56,309 nucleotides of DNA, taken from NCBI GenBank assembly GCA_003247185.1, contig QKAV01000051.1, positions 1 through 56,309 on the forward strand. Reading direction: 5' to 3'. Each line of letters begins with the position of its first letter. Position 1 is the stretch's first letter. This DNA comes from Crocinitomicaceae bacterium (GTDB lineage Bacteria; Bacteroidota; Bacteroidia; Flavobacteriales_D; Crocinitomicaceae). Below are positions 27,859-36,534 of the stretch, piece by piece. The notes below the pieces were generated by a model. That model was not told where the DNA came from and searched no databases. It saw only the letters and a program-made list of their open reading frames with translations. A program made the position numbers and the translations under genes.

Positions 27859-29721
27859 TTATTTTGAAATAACGTAAATGCTGTTAATCAGGTCCAGAAT
27901 GTATTTTCCGGAATCATTCAGATCTGCATCGTAATTATAATTCAGATTGAAGGTAGTTCCCGAATTTGTGGTTTTTGTAGAGGTAATTTCAACAATTCCG
28001 TTTTTCCCCCTAACAACATCCACCACGTTGTTTTCCCGCTCTGTAAAGATTTCTTTAGGGATTTTCGCGATAGCATCATCCAGATCAATTTTTGCATAAA
28101 ATGCACCGCTCTTTTTCGCTTGTTTCAGTGCATTCTTATCAATTAAAGAAGAACTGTATCCATTGGAATTGTTCTGAGCAAACTCTCCGTCATTTGAAAT
28201 AAGGAAAATACCTTTTCTAGGGATCAGATAAATTGGTGCGGCATCCAAAATTGCATGATCGATAACCCAGTAGTCATTTTCTACGTGCAGATTTGAATTT
28301 AACTTGGAAATGCGTTTCAGTAATCGTTCCACAATATCCGTGCGTTCAGTGGAGAAACCAAGTGTAAAAATCGGCATGTCCTCTTCAGCTTCCACTTCCT
28401 GCTCCGTATACTCAAATGTATCTTCGTCGTAGTCGAAAACAATCTTCTTGGTTTTTACTTTTTTCACGTCAGTATATGTTCCGAACATACTTCCTTTGTA
28501 GGTTCCGAAAATGGTTTCCTCATCCATTAGAATGTCGAATAACTCCAAAACCATCAGGTCTCCGGCTACATTCGGATCATTGGATTTTTCAAGAATAGGT
28601 GTGAGTACTTCATACGTTTTCTTGTATGCCTGAAGCATGTTCACATTATACGTGAAAAAGGCAGAAGCCTCTTTGGGTATGTATTTTATGATGTGAGAAT
28701 CAAATTTGGAACGTGTCAGCTCCTGATAAATACTTCCCAGCTTTTCACTGTATTTCATATCAATGCTGAAGCCTACTTTACCATTCTGAATGCTTAGATC
28801 ACCAAGAATAAGATTGTCTTCATAAAGCTCTTTAACATCATAGAAGAAAGTAGGGTACAAACTTCTGAAGTACCAGAATTCATCGTCAGTTTCAATTCTT
28901 CGGGAGTTATCAGAAAAAAGTATTGCTTCGGAATTATGTTTCAGCTGTTCGGTAAACTCCGGAGAACGCATCATGAGGTTTTTTCCGTCCACTAAAAGGT
29001 CCTTACTGAATTCAAGGATAAATTCTTCCTGAAGAGCAAAGTCAACAGAGTCTCGCAATTCATAATAGGTTTTATTATCAGGGTCAGCTCCTGCAACCGG
29101 CAGGTATTCTTCAACCGGCGAAGCAGTGTTTTCTTCCGTTTCCATATCCGGTTCTATTGATTCGGACGGCACTTCTACTTCTTCAAAAATTCCTTCAAAA
29201 TCTTCATTATACCATGGATAACCATTTCCTCGGGCATACCAGATCGAATCCGTGATCTGATCAACAAGGCGCATGGTAGGTGCTATTCTGAAAAGAATAC
29301 CCGTATTGCCTTTTATGGCGATGCGATTGAAGTATGAAACATACAGTTCTGTACCGGGATAAGGACTTTCAACTGGCAGGAAGTCATCAAAAGTCTCAAA
29401 CAACTGGTCTTTATTGGCAATTCCGAATGTGAAACCATTTACAGTGTATTGCTCTCCTTTACCATTGAACACATTTAACTTCTGATCGAAATCGATCCCT
29501 GATTCCTTTATGGTTTTTCCGGAAGTGGAGCCGTCAAATAGTTCCTGCTGCAACTCTTCCATGAATTCATATTGTACGAGATCATCTAAAGAGATTTGTT
29601 GCAGAATATTGATGTTGTTCAACGAAAATACGGTTACGGCTTGTTGCGGAACCAGTTCTTCAGAACGTTGAGCAAATAGTGAAAATGAGGCAAAAAGGAA
29701 AATTCCTGTAACGTGTTTCAT
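27859..29721 (-). CDS. DUF4836-like secreted protein of unknown function
   Basis: The 620-residue product begins with a signal peptide (MKHVTGIFLFASFSLFAQ). It contains a VFSLNNINILQQISLDDL opening, a SGIDFDQKLNVF segment, a strongly acidic central loop (~190-215) and a C-terminal SGAFYAKIDLDDAIAKIPKE segment. This resembles the Bacteroidetes DUF4836 family; the assignment is by pattern and not certain. No cysteine follows the signal, so it is probably soluble in the periplasm or exported. It is the middle gene of a three-gene minus-strand cluster: 39 bases after the lipoprotein gene and with no gap before the membrane-anchored gene. The function is unknown. Confidence 0.78.
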   Translation of the reverse strand: MKHVTGIFLFASFSLFAQRSEELVPQQAVTVFSLNNINILQQISLDDLVQYEFMEELQQELFDGSTSGKTIKESGIDFDQKLNVFNGKGEQYTVNGFTFGIANKDQLFETFDDFLPVESPYPGTELYVSYFNRIAIKGNTGILFRIAPTMRLVDQITDSIWYARGNGYPWYNEDFEGIFEEVEVPSESIEPDMETEENTASPVEEYLPVAGADPDNKTYYELRDSVDFALQEEFILEFSKDLLVDGKNLMMRSPEFTEQLKHNSEAILFSDNSRRIETDDEFWYFRSLYPTFFYDVKELYEDNLILGDLSIQNGKVGFSIDMKYSEKLGSIYQELTRSKFDSHIIKYIPKEASAFFTYNVNMLQAYKKTYEVLTPILEKSNDPNVAGDLMVLELFDILMDEETIFGTYKGSMFGTYTDVKKVKTKKIVFDYDEDTFEYTEQEVEAEEDMPIFTLGFSTERTDIVERLLKRISKLNSNLHVENDYWVIDHAILDAAPIYLIPRKGIFLISNDGEFAQNNSNGYSSSLIDKNALKQAKKSGAFYAKIDLDDAIAKIPKEIFTERENNVVDVVRGKNGIVEITSTKTTNSGTTFNLNYNYDADLNDSGKYILDLINSIYVISK

Positions 29722-29760
29722 ATAAATGAATATAGGATCAAAGGTACAAAAATCTGCTGC

Positions 29761-30438
29761 TTATGGCAGCAGTTCGATTGTGTTATCCAAAAGATTGGGA
29801 TTCTGCATCAGCGAGTAAGGATCCGTACGAAGGAGAACAGCCTTTTTGTTTTTGGAGAGCATTGCTTCCTCGTTGGTAAAAGACTTGATTTCTTTACCAA
29901 ATCGTGTAATAGCCGTGTAGCTTCCGGTCTTTAAAAGGTCGCGATCGGCATCATCCAATTTTTTTGATTGTTTGATCGTGAGTTGCGGAATAGAACGACT
30001 CAATTTGTTGTTTTCAAAACTCACCCAGTCATAGTCGATCTGATTCAAAGGCCGATCACCGCTTTCTAATTTGATTACTGCTTTAACACCATTTTGAAGG
30101 GCTTCCAGCGACGTGAAATCAAAGCTCAGTTTAAGAATAAAATCACTGTAATTGGCATCTACTACTACTTGTGTTATGCCCTGCTGAGAACGTAGTTCCT
30201 GCGAAATTTTGTCTATTCTGTGTTTAATCTCATCCAATGAAGGAACTTTCTTGCCATCCAGACTGTCCAGGGCCAATATGGAGTTCACTTTTACTTTAGA
30301 GGCACTTAAGTTGATGTTGTATTTGAATGTACCGCTGCCATCAGTGTTCAGGGTCAGATCATCGATGATCTCAATGCAACTGCTCAATCCGAACAAAAGC
30401 GATAGAACCAAAAATGTGAATTTTGTTTTCATAGTCAT
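29761..30438 (-). CDS. Small lipoprotein of unknown function (first gene of envelope cluster)
   Basis: The 225-residue product has a lipoprotein signal with lipobox LSSC (Cys ~21), then IEIIDDLTLNTDGSGTFKYNINLSASKVKV, a start seen in several Bacteroidetes lipoproteins of unknown role. The rest is mixed alpha/beta with no recognised catalytic motif. Two in-frame ATGs lie two codons apart (30438 and 30432); the second gives MKTKFTFLVL, a typical signal start. It is the first gene of the three-gene cluster and has a -7 box just upstream, divergent from the RidA gene. Confidence 0.8.
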   Translation of the reverse strand: MTMKTKFTFLVLSLLFGLSSCIEIIDDLTLNTDGSGTFKYNINLSASKVKVNSILALDSLDGKKVPSLDEIKHRIDKISQELRSQQGITQVVVDANYSDFILKLSFDFTSLEALQNGVKAVIKLESGDRPLNQIDYDWVSFENNKLSRSIPQLTIKQSKKLDDADRDLLKTGSYTAITRFGKEIKSFTNEEAMLSKNKKAVLLRTDPYSLMQNPNLLDNTIELLP

Positions 30439-30448
30439 TTCCTGAGAG

Positions 30449-30456
30449 CAAATTTA
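30449..30456 (-). promoter_or_regulatory. -7 promoter box of envelope cluster
   Basis: Minus-strand TAAATTTG, an exact TAnnTTTG match. It lies only 10 bases above the first ATG, so the leader would be very short or the second ATG (30432) is used. Confidence 0.4.
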
Positions 30457-30502
30457 GTACCATTCTCTTATGATTCCACTTCATAGTTAGCTGAATACTG
30501 AG

Positions 30503-30510
30503 TATATTTG
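30503..30510 (+). promoter_or_regulatory. -7 promoter box of ridA-TPR-methyltransferase unit
   Basis: TATATTTG matches TAnnTTTG, 16 bases before the ATG at 30527. No good -33 TTG is seen. Confidence 0.45.
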
Positions 30511-30526
30511 CACAAAAAAAGTTAAG

Positions 30527-30961
30527 ATGGCAGAAGAGAGCAGAATTTCTACCAATAAAGCACCTAAACCGGTTGGCCTGTATCCGCATGCCAGAAGAGT
30601 TGGGAACTTACTTTTTCTTTCCGGTGTGGGACCGCGTGTTGCAGGGTCGGATGATACGGACTCTGCTGTTCCGGGTTTGAAACTGGATAAGAACGGGAAT
30701 TTTATTGAGTTTGATTTTGCTGCACAATGCAGGAGTGTTTTTGACAATGTGCGTACGATTCTTGAGGAATCAGGTTCTTCGTGGGAAAATCTTGTGGATG
30801 TGACGGTTTTTTTAGTGCACATGAAGCGCGATTTTAAGGTGTACAATGAAATTTATGCGGAGTACTTTAAGGATAACCTTCCTTGTCGTACTACTGTTGA
30901 AATCAATTCACTGCCTACTCCTATAGCCATCGAATTAAAATGTATTGCAACCATTGATTAA
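30527..30961 (+). CDS. RidA (YjgF) family protein, likely 2-aminomuconate deaminase type
   Basis: The 144-residue product has the RidA fold: YPHARRVGNLLFLSGVGPR, FDNVRTILEESGSSWENLVDVTVFLVHM, and the carboxylate-binding Arg in CRTTVEI. The spacing of GL.LDKNGNFIEFDFAAQCRSVFDNV and the C-terminal PIAIELKCIA resemble bacterial 2-aminomuconate deaminases more than housekeeping RidA. If so, it would convert 2-aminomuconate to 4-oxalocrotonate in the kynurenine branch of tryptophan breakdown, a route that leads on to glutaryl-CoA. Assignment to family is firm; assignment to substrate is tentative. The TPR membrane protein gene starts three bases after the stop. Confidence 0.85.
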   Translation: MAEESRISTNKAPKPVGLYPHARRVGNLLFLSGVGPRVAGSDDTDSAVPGLKLDKNGNFIEFDFAAQCRSVFDNVRTILEESGSSWENLVDVTVFLVHMKRDFKVYNEIYAEYFKDNLPCRTTVEINSLPTPIAIELKCIATID

Positions 30962-30964
30962 GTT

Positions 30965-31543
30965 ATGATTGGATTTATTGTACGTACCGTACTTACCCTT
31001 GCGTCGCTGTTCTTTACAGTTTATCTTTTTGCTACCGGCTATTGGGGTTGGGGGATTATGATGATATTCCCAACGGTGATTCTAGGTTTTTCATTTTTCA
31101 GAAATGAGAATATGGTGTTGGCGCTGAATCAAATGAGATTGGGTAATACGGAGAAAGCTAAACACTACATTAACAAAATTTCCGCGCCTCAGTTTTTACC
31201 GAAGAAGCAGCACGCCTATGTACTGTTTTTACAGGCGGTATTGAATACGCAGGAATTGGGGTTTGCAAAGAGTGAACAATTGTTGCGAAAGGCAATAGCA
31301 ATGGGTCTGAGAACTTCACAGGATAATGCTGTTGCAAGAATGCACCTTTCCGGAATTTGTGCACAAACAGGTAGAAGACAGGAAGCTGTTGCTCTGTTGG
31401 CTGAAGCAAAGAAAATGGATACTTCAGGAGCGATGCGCGATCAAATTTCTCAAATGCAAAAGCAATTACAGGTTGCTCCTTCTAAAAATCAAATGAGGAT
31501 GGCTCAGATGATGGGAGGAAGAAGGAAAATGCCTAGACGATAG
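30965..31543 (+). CDS. Small membrane protein with TPR-like helices
   Basis: The 192-residue product has two closely spaced N-terminal membrane helices (residues ~4-22 and 26-43). A soluble helical region (~50-160) follows, with TPR-like spacing (AKHYINKI, ALYVLFLQAVLNTQ-like segment, AKSEQLLRKAIAMG, AVARMHLSGICAQTGRRQEAVALLAEAKKMD). The C-terminal ~20 residues are rich in Met, Arg and Gly (QMRMAQMMGGRRKMPRR). No characterised family is recognised. It lies three bases after the ridA-like gene and five before the methyltransferase gene, so all three are probably one transcript. A scaffold or protein-binding role is suggested only by the TPR pattern. Confidence 0.75.
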   Translation: MIGFIVRTVLTLASLFFTVYLFATGYWGWGIMMIFPTVILGFSFFRNENMVLALNQMRLGNTEKAKHYINKISAPQFLPKKQHAYVLFLQAVLNTQELGFAKSEQLLRKAIAMGLRTSQDNAVARMHLSGICAQTGRRQEAVALLAEAKKMDTSGAMRDQISQMQKQLQVAPSKNQMRMAQMMGGRRKMPRR

Positions 31544-31548
31544 AATAA

Positions 31549-32412
31549 ATGCCATTCCAAAAGGTATTTGCTTCCGGGTGGAAAGAGTATGAGCTACTGG
31601 ATGCCGGAGGAGGGAAAAAACTCGAACGCTGGGGAAAGATTATTACGATCAGACCGGAAGTTCAGGCTTATTTTAAGTCAGGGATGCCGTTTGAAAAATG
31701 GTATGAACTTGCGCACTGGGAGTTTATCGAAAGTAAATCACAAAAAGGTACCTGGAAAAAACTGAAACCGGAAGCTCCTGAGGATTGGACCATCAGTTTT
31801 GAAGAACTGTCATTTGACCTGCACCTTACCGGATTCAAACATCTCGGAATATTTCCGGAGCAGAATTACAACTGGAAACTGATCGCAGATGAGATTCATG
31901 AAGGAGATCGCTTCTTAAACCTTTTCGCTTATACCGGTGCGGCTTCTTGTGTGGCTAAAGCTCAGGGTGCTGACGTGTATCATGTGGATTCTGTAAAACA
32001 ATTAATCTCATGGGCATCGGAAAATATGGAAAGAAGCGGGCTTTCAGATATTCGTTGGGTACATGATGATGCACTGAAGTTTGCCAAAAGAGTGGCACGC
32101 CGGGGAGATAAGTTCGACATGATCATTATGGATCCTCCTGCATGGGGAGTGGGTGCAAAAAATGAGAAATGGCGTCTGGAGGATAAACTGGATGAACTGC
32201 TAAGTACGGTTGCTGAAATTCTGTCGGAAGATGGAGTTCTTATCCTGAATACCTATTCGCCAAAAGTTAACGGTGATCTGATCAAGGAATTGGCATCTAT
32301 TTATCTTTCGGGAAGAAAGAATGAAGTTGTGGAATTATGGATGAAGACTTCCTCGGGGAAGGAACTTTACTACGGAAATTTACTGCGATCATTTAACAGT
32401 AGTGCGCAATAA
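31549..32412 (+). CDS. SAM-dependent methyltransferase, RlmI/RlmK-like
   Basis: The 287-residue product has a class I methyltransferase core. The SAM loop is NLFAYTGAASCVAKAQGA (~120), the acidic ribose-binding residue is in VYHVDSVKQ, and the active-site-like motif MDPPAWG is near 195. The segment before it (LHLTGFKHLGIFPEQNYNW) is typical of the RlmI/RlmK and class I rRNA 5-methylcytosine group, lacking the N-terminal PUA domain of E. coli RlmI. A 23S rRNA target is therefore plausible but not proven. The 3' end overlaps the convergent dehydrogenase gene by 20 bases. Confidence 0.85.
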   Translation: MPFQKVFASGWKEYELLDAGGGKKLERWGKIITIRPEVQAYFKSGMPFEKWYELAHWEFIESKSQKGTWKKLKPEAPEDWTISFEELSFDLHLTGFKHLGIFPEQNYNWKLIADEIHEGDRFLNLFAYTGAASCVAKAQGADVYHVDSVKQLISWASENMERSGLSDIRWVHDDALKFAKRVARRGDKFDMIIMDPPAWGVGAKNEKWRLEDKLDELLSTVAEILSEDGVLILNTYSPKVNGDLIKELASIYLSGRKNEVVELWMKTSSGKELYYGNLLRSFNSSAQ

Positions 32413-33331
32413 TTTTATCTGCTAATACATCACTTAGTTTGAAATAACTTTCTTGGGTCCAGCCTCCTACATGCGGACTCAAAATCACCCGCTCGCTCTC
32501 AAGAAGGTACTTGAAGTCTTCAGGAATTTCCTGATCAAAGAAAGATTCAAAACTGCTTTTTTCATATTCCAGAACATCGAGTCCGGCGCCTTTGATCTTG
32601 CCGTTTTTCAATCCCTCCACAAGGGCACTTGTCTTTACGATCTTTCCTCTGGCCAGATTGAGGAGCCAGATCGGCTTATTGAATGAACTGAAAAATGCTC
32701 TGTCTGCAAAGAACAGCGTTTCTTCGTTCTGTGGGATATGAAAACTGACCACATCGGCGCGTTTAAAAATCTCATTCAGCTCAACTTGTTCCACGAATGA
32801 ATCGTCGAAATCAGATTTGTATTTATCATACGCCAGCACGCTGACATCAAAACCACGAAGCTTTTTTGCGAATGCAGATCCGTTGTTCCCATATCCGATG
32901 ATACCAACGGTTTTGCCGTCCAATTCTTCGCCCCTGTTTTCTTCGCGTCTCCACTTCCCTGCTCTTACTTCACGGTCTGCTGTGTGCAGTTTATTCAGTA
33001 AGGAAAGTAACATTCCTAAAGCATGTTCTCCTACGGCATTTCGATTTCCTTCGGGCGCATTGAATAATAGAATTCCACGTTGTTCGCAGTAATCCACATC
33101 AATGTTTTCCATCCCCGCGCCTGATCGGGCGATGAATTGTATATGCGGTAACTTGGAGAGAAATGCTGCATTCATTGGAAATCGCGATCGGATAACAACT
33201 CCTCCACATGAATCGAAATGTGGGGCCATCTCTTCCACAGTCGTATTTTCAAGGTGAATGCACTGGAATCCCTGTTCCGCTAATCGTTTTTCCAGAACTT
33301 CATGTACGGTGTCAAGAAACAGAACTTTCAT
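32393..33331 (-). CDS. D-isomer-specific 2-hydroxyacid dehydrogenase (phosphoglycerate dehydrogenase-like)
   Basis: The 312-residue product has the NAD-dependent D-2-hydroxyacid dehydrogenase fold: the FIARSGAGMENID segment, Rossmann loop GIIGYGNNGSAFAKKL (~145), catalytic Arg in NLARG, Glu in the GLDVLEYE region and His in LSPHVGG. The length fits the short form without an ACT domain. It resembles SerA-type enzymes but the substrate is not certain. I chose the ATG at 33331 (MKVLFLDTVHEV), where homology begins, rather than an upstream alternative start at 33376 inside the preceding gene. It overlaps the 3' end of the O-antigen-ligase-like gene by 20 bases, implying coupled translation. Confidence 0.87.
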   Translation of the reverse strand: MKVLFLDTVHEVLEKRLAEQGFQCIHLENTTVEEMAPHFDSCGGVVIRSRFPMNAAFLSKLPHIQFIARSGAGMENIDVDYCEQRGILLFNAPEGNRNAVGEHALGMLLSLLNKLHTADREVRAGKWRREENRGEELDGKTVGIIGYGNNGSAFAKKLRGFDVSVLAYDKYKSDFDDSFVEQVELNEIFKRADVVSFHIPQNEETLFFADRAFFSSFNKPIWLLNLARGKIVKTSALVEGLKNGKIKGAGLDVLEYEKSSFESFFDQEIPEDFKYLLESERVILSPHVGGWTQESYFKLSDVLADKIIAHYC

Positions 33332-34856
33332 TTTTTTTGTTTTCAGGATTAAAAATACCGAAAAAGAATGCGGCAATACTTACGCCGACCTGTGTTTCCA
33401 ATGTGTCTTCCGTAAGATAAGACACGAATAACAAAATAACGACAATAGCCCCGGCAAATGCGTGTCGATTAACGGATTTTACAAAATAGTACATGTGAAA
33501 CCATAGAAACAGAAACAAACCCGGTATTCCCATTGTAATTAACGTTGTAAGGAACATGTTATGTGTCCGTTTGCGATTGTCCGGAACCAATTCTGTTCCG
33601 GTAGCAACATAGGCTTTGTCAAATTCACTTTGAATATCACCTATCCCAACCCCGAAAAATAAGTTAGATTTTGCGATTTTAGATCCGATTTTCCAATATT
33701 CAAGGCGTTCAAGTAAGGAGTGGCCATTCGGATTAGAATTGTTCAGGAGTTGATACCTCAGGCTATACCATCTGGCAAGAAAGCCTTTGGTATACTGACT
33801 TGCTAATCCGTTTTCTATGTTAATCACATCTTCATCGGAGAGGGATTTAACACCTTCTGCATCCTTGTTTAATCCTTTTGAGGCTAAATAGCGGATGAGT
33901 GTAGTTTGAACCAGCTGATTTTTAAGGTCGCGCCCGTCTATAAAAGGAATGGAAGAGCGTTTGTTCCATTCCCGTTCCAATTCTTCCCAGCAGACCATAA
34001 TTTCAGCAGGTTGTCCTGTCTCAGGCTGTATTGTTTCCGGATGGTGATAATAGACATTTCCCTCTGCCGTTGCATAGGGTAACGAATCAATATTCCTGTT
34101 AAGTGAAACAGGTCGGAATAATAAATACGTGGTAAGTATTGATGCTGCAATTATCAGAAGTGAGAGAACTAGTGCGAGTCGCTTGTAGTTTTTATATAAC
34201 AGAATTAATCCGATACAACAGAAGGTAACCATTAATGTCAGATATCCGGTGAGTACCTGGCTGTAATAGGTATAAAATGCCAACCACAATATAATTCCTA
34301 TTTTCAGGTAAGAATTAAATTTGAATGTCCATTTGACAGCATAAACGGCAACGATTGCGAATACTACGATTAACGCAAACCGAACATGCGATCCAAAGAG
34401 TGACATTCCCCGTATATCGTCGTATTCTCTCATTCCAAACACGCCGACATAACTTAAATAATTAATGCAGGTCGCCAGAAGTACGGATGCCACATAGATG
34501 TTCAACACAAATCGACGGCCATTTTCATCCGGTTGCCTTAGGATAAATACAAGAAGAATAAGCAATAGTGAAGTCCGGACTTTAATATCATGTAATCCGA
34601 AACCCAGATTTTCACTCCAAAGAAGGCTTATGAAGTGGAAGACGAGATAAAGCGCAATAATTTGAATCAGCCTGCTTGATACTATCGCTTTCCAATACGA
34701 TTTAAAGTCAGATTCTACCAATAAATGCAGCAATGAAAAAAGGAGGGAGATACTTAAAATAGCTTTTCCAAATACCAATCCTACTGCAATTCCGGAAAGT
34801 CCCAGGATATGCAGATAATCATGTAATTTGTAGCCATGAAAAATACGAAGATTCAT
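33312..34856 (-). CDS. O-antigen ligase family (Wzy_C-like) membrane protein
   Basis: The 514-residue product has about eleven predicted membrane segments spread over residues ~14-240 and ~430-500, separated by one large extracytoplasmic loop (~255-420). The loop contains the family pattern WKIGSKIAKSNLFFGVGIGDIQSEF and a following R.RTHNMFL. These belong to the O-antigen ligase/polymerase (Wzy_C) family, which transfers or polymerises surface sugars. No glycosyltransferase cluster is nearby, so it may be a stand-alone ligase, or a related protein of other function. It follows the S41 protease gene by 27 bases and overlaps the dehydrogenase gene. Confidence 0.82.
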   Translation of the reverse strand: MNLRIFHGYKLHDYLHILGLSGIAVGLVFGKAILSISLLFSLLHLLVESDFKSYWKAIVSSRLIQIIALYLVFHFISLLWSENLGFGLHDIKVRTSLLLILLVFILRQPDENGRRFVLNIYVASVLLATCINYLSYVGVFGMREYDDIRGMSLFGSHVRFALIVVFAIVAVYAVKWTFKFNSYLKIGIILWLAFYTYYSQVLTGYLTLMVTFCCIGLILLYKNYKRLALVLSLLIIAASILTTYLLFRPVSLNRNIDSLPYATAEGNVYYHHPETIQPETGQPAEIMVCWEELEREWNKRSSIPFIDGRDLKNQLVQTTLIRYLASKGLNKDAEGVKSLSDEDVINIENGLASQYTKGFLARWYSLRYQLLNNSNPNGHSLLERLEYWKIGSKIAKSNLFFGVGIGDIQSEFDKAYVATGTELVPDNRKRTHNMFLTTLITMGIPGLFLFLWFHMYYFVKSVNRHAFAGAIVVILLFVSYLTEDTLETQVGVSIAAFFFGIFNPENKKNESSVS

Positions 34857-34883
34857 AGTCGGTAGTCCTACGTTGATTAACGA

Positions 34884-36533
34884 TTAGTTACCGAGAATAG
34901 TATTGTACTTTTCAGAATTATTTAAGATTTCAACCGCTTTTAAAAGGTCCTCATCACCCCGGAAAGCCTGTTGTACTCTTCCTTTCTGATAGTAGTATCT
35001 GGAAACGATTTCATTTTCCAATAGCAGTTTGATTTCCTTTTTAAACTTTTCAAGATCACGCTCCTTAGATGGAACTACTTTAGCCATAAGGTCTTCATAG
35101 ACATCTTTCGATTCATCCATAAACCCTTCTTCCTCTGCAATCTCCCTGAATTTTTTCAAAGATTCTTCTGAAGCAGTGGAATAGTCAAAATCCTGTTCAA
35201 GTACATACGACTTAAACTGATTGTATTCCTCGGTAGTCAATTCGAACTGTTCCGGACTTGCGATACTTTCGTGCTCGTAGTAATACTTCGTTGCGTAATT
35301 AAACAGGATGTTTTTCACAAAAAGCATTGCCGTAAGTCTGCTGTATTCATTTTGTTCCACATCAACGTCAGGTTCAATTCCTCTGCCATCAATTACTTCT
35401 CTGCCATTTACAGTTTTGAACCGGGTAAGCAGCGAGTCGGCAATTTCTGCCGGTTTTGCATTACCTTCCTTGTCATAATACTCCAATCGTTGAACACATC
35501 TTCCTGATGGAGTGTAGTATTTTGCAATAGTTAATTTAATCTTTGATCCGTAATCAAGATCAAGGGTACGTTGTACCAGTCCCTTTCCAAAACTGTTGCT
35601 TCCGACAATCACTGCTCGATCCAGATCCTGTAAAGTCCCTGAAACGATCTCACTCGCAGATGCAGATCCTCCGTCTATTAATACTGCTACCGGAATATTT
35701 AAATCCAATGGCATTCCCATTGTCTTGTAGGTACGGTTTTCCTCAACCACGCGTCCTTTGGTAGTAACCACAAGCTGATCTTTAGGGACAAACATATTGA
35801 CGATCTTAACCGCTTCGATCAATAATCCGCCGCCATTTCCTCTCAGGTCGAAGATGAGTTTTGTCATTCCCTTGGATTTGAGATCGTTGTATGCTGCTAT
35901 CACTTCTGATGCAGCAGTCTGGGTAAAGCTTGTAAGTTTGATGTAGCCAACCTCCTCATCAATCATTCCGGAATAGGGAACATCTTTTATCTTGATTTCA
36001 TCTCTTATAAAAGACACCTTTTCTTTTTTTCCGCTTGGTTTTTCAACTAAAATTGAAACTTCAGTTCCTTTCGGACCTTTTAAAGCCGTGGAAACGTCTT
36101 CACTTGTTTTTCCGACCATTGAATTTCCGTCGATCTCCAGTATTTTGTCTCCTGCCTTTAAGCCAGCCGTTGCAGCGGGATTTCCTTCATACGGCTCAGC
36201 TATAAATACCCCGTCATCTATTTTGCGGATCAATGCACCGATACCTCCATATTGACCTGTTGTCATCAACTGATAATCCTCAATATCCGATTCGTGATAA
36301 TACACCGTGTACGGATCGAGTTCATTCAACATAGCGTCGATTGCAGTTTTTGAAAGTTTTCCTGTCTCGATATCATCCACATAATATTTGTCCAGTTGCT
36401 CAAAAATCTGATTCATGAGCTCCATGCTTCGGATTACTTCGAAGCCATTGCTTTGCGCGCGCAGCTGGAATGTGGAGAGAAATACAACAAGAAGTTGAAG
36501 TATAAATAAATGATATAATTTATTCACGGTCAT
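34884..36533 (-). CDS. S41 family C-terminal processing protease (CtpA-like)
   Basis: The 549-residue product starts with a signal or anchor segment (residues ~5-27, ending LRAQ). A PDZ domain spans ~95-180 (GGIGALIRKIDDGVFIAEPYEGNPAATAGLKAGDKILEIDG). The S41 protease domain has the catalytic Ser in DGGSASASEIVSG (~290) and Lys in NSFGKGLVQ (~316), with FDLRGNGGG before them. A long C-terminal helical extension follows. Such enzymes trim periplasmic or exported proteins at their C-termini. The ATG at 36533 lies one base after the rnpA stop; a TTG at 36557 would begin inside rnpA. The rnpA-S41 pairing recurs in Bacteroidetes. Confidence 0.92.
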   Translation of the reverse strand: MTVNKLYHLFILQLLVVFLSTFQLRAQSNGFEVIRSMELMNQIFEQLDKYYVDDIETGKLSKTAIDAMLNELDPYTVYYHESDIEDYQLMTTGQYGGIGALIRKIDDGVFIAEPYEGNPAATAGLKAGDKILEIDGNSMVGKTSEDVSTALKGPKGTEVSILVEKPSGKKEKVSFIRDEIKIKDVPYSGMIDEEVGYIKLTSFTQTAASEVIAAYNDLKSKGMTKLIFDLRGNGGGLLIEAVKIVNMFVPKDQLVVTTKGRVVEENRTYKTMGMPLDLNIPVAVLIDGGSASASEIVSGTLQDLDRAVIVGSNSFGKGLVQRTLDLDYGSKIKLTIAKYYTPSGRCVQRLEYYDKEGNAKPAEIADSLLTRFKTVNGREVIDGRGIEPDVDVEQNEYSRLTAMLFVKNILFNYATKYYYEHESIASPEQFELTTEEYNQFKSYVLEQDFDYSTASEESLKKFREIAEEEGFMDESKDVYEDLMAKVVPSKERDLEKFKKEIKLLLENEIVSRYYYQKGRVQQAFRGDEDLLKAVEILNNSEKYNTILGN

Positions 36534-36534
36534 T

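Noticed and set aside
33332-33376. Longer start for the 2-hydroxyacid dehydrogenase
   Set aside because: The extra 15 residues lie inside the upstream gene and do not resemble the family; homology begins at the ATG at 33331.
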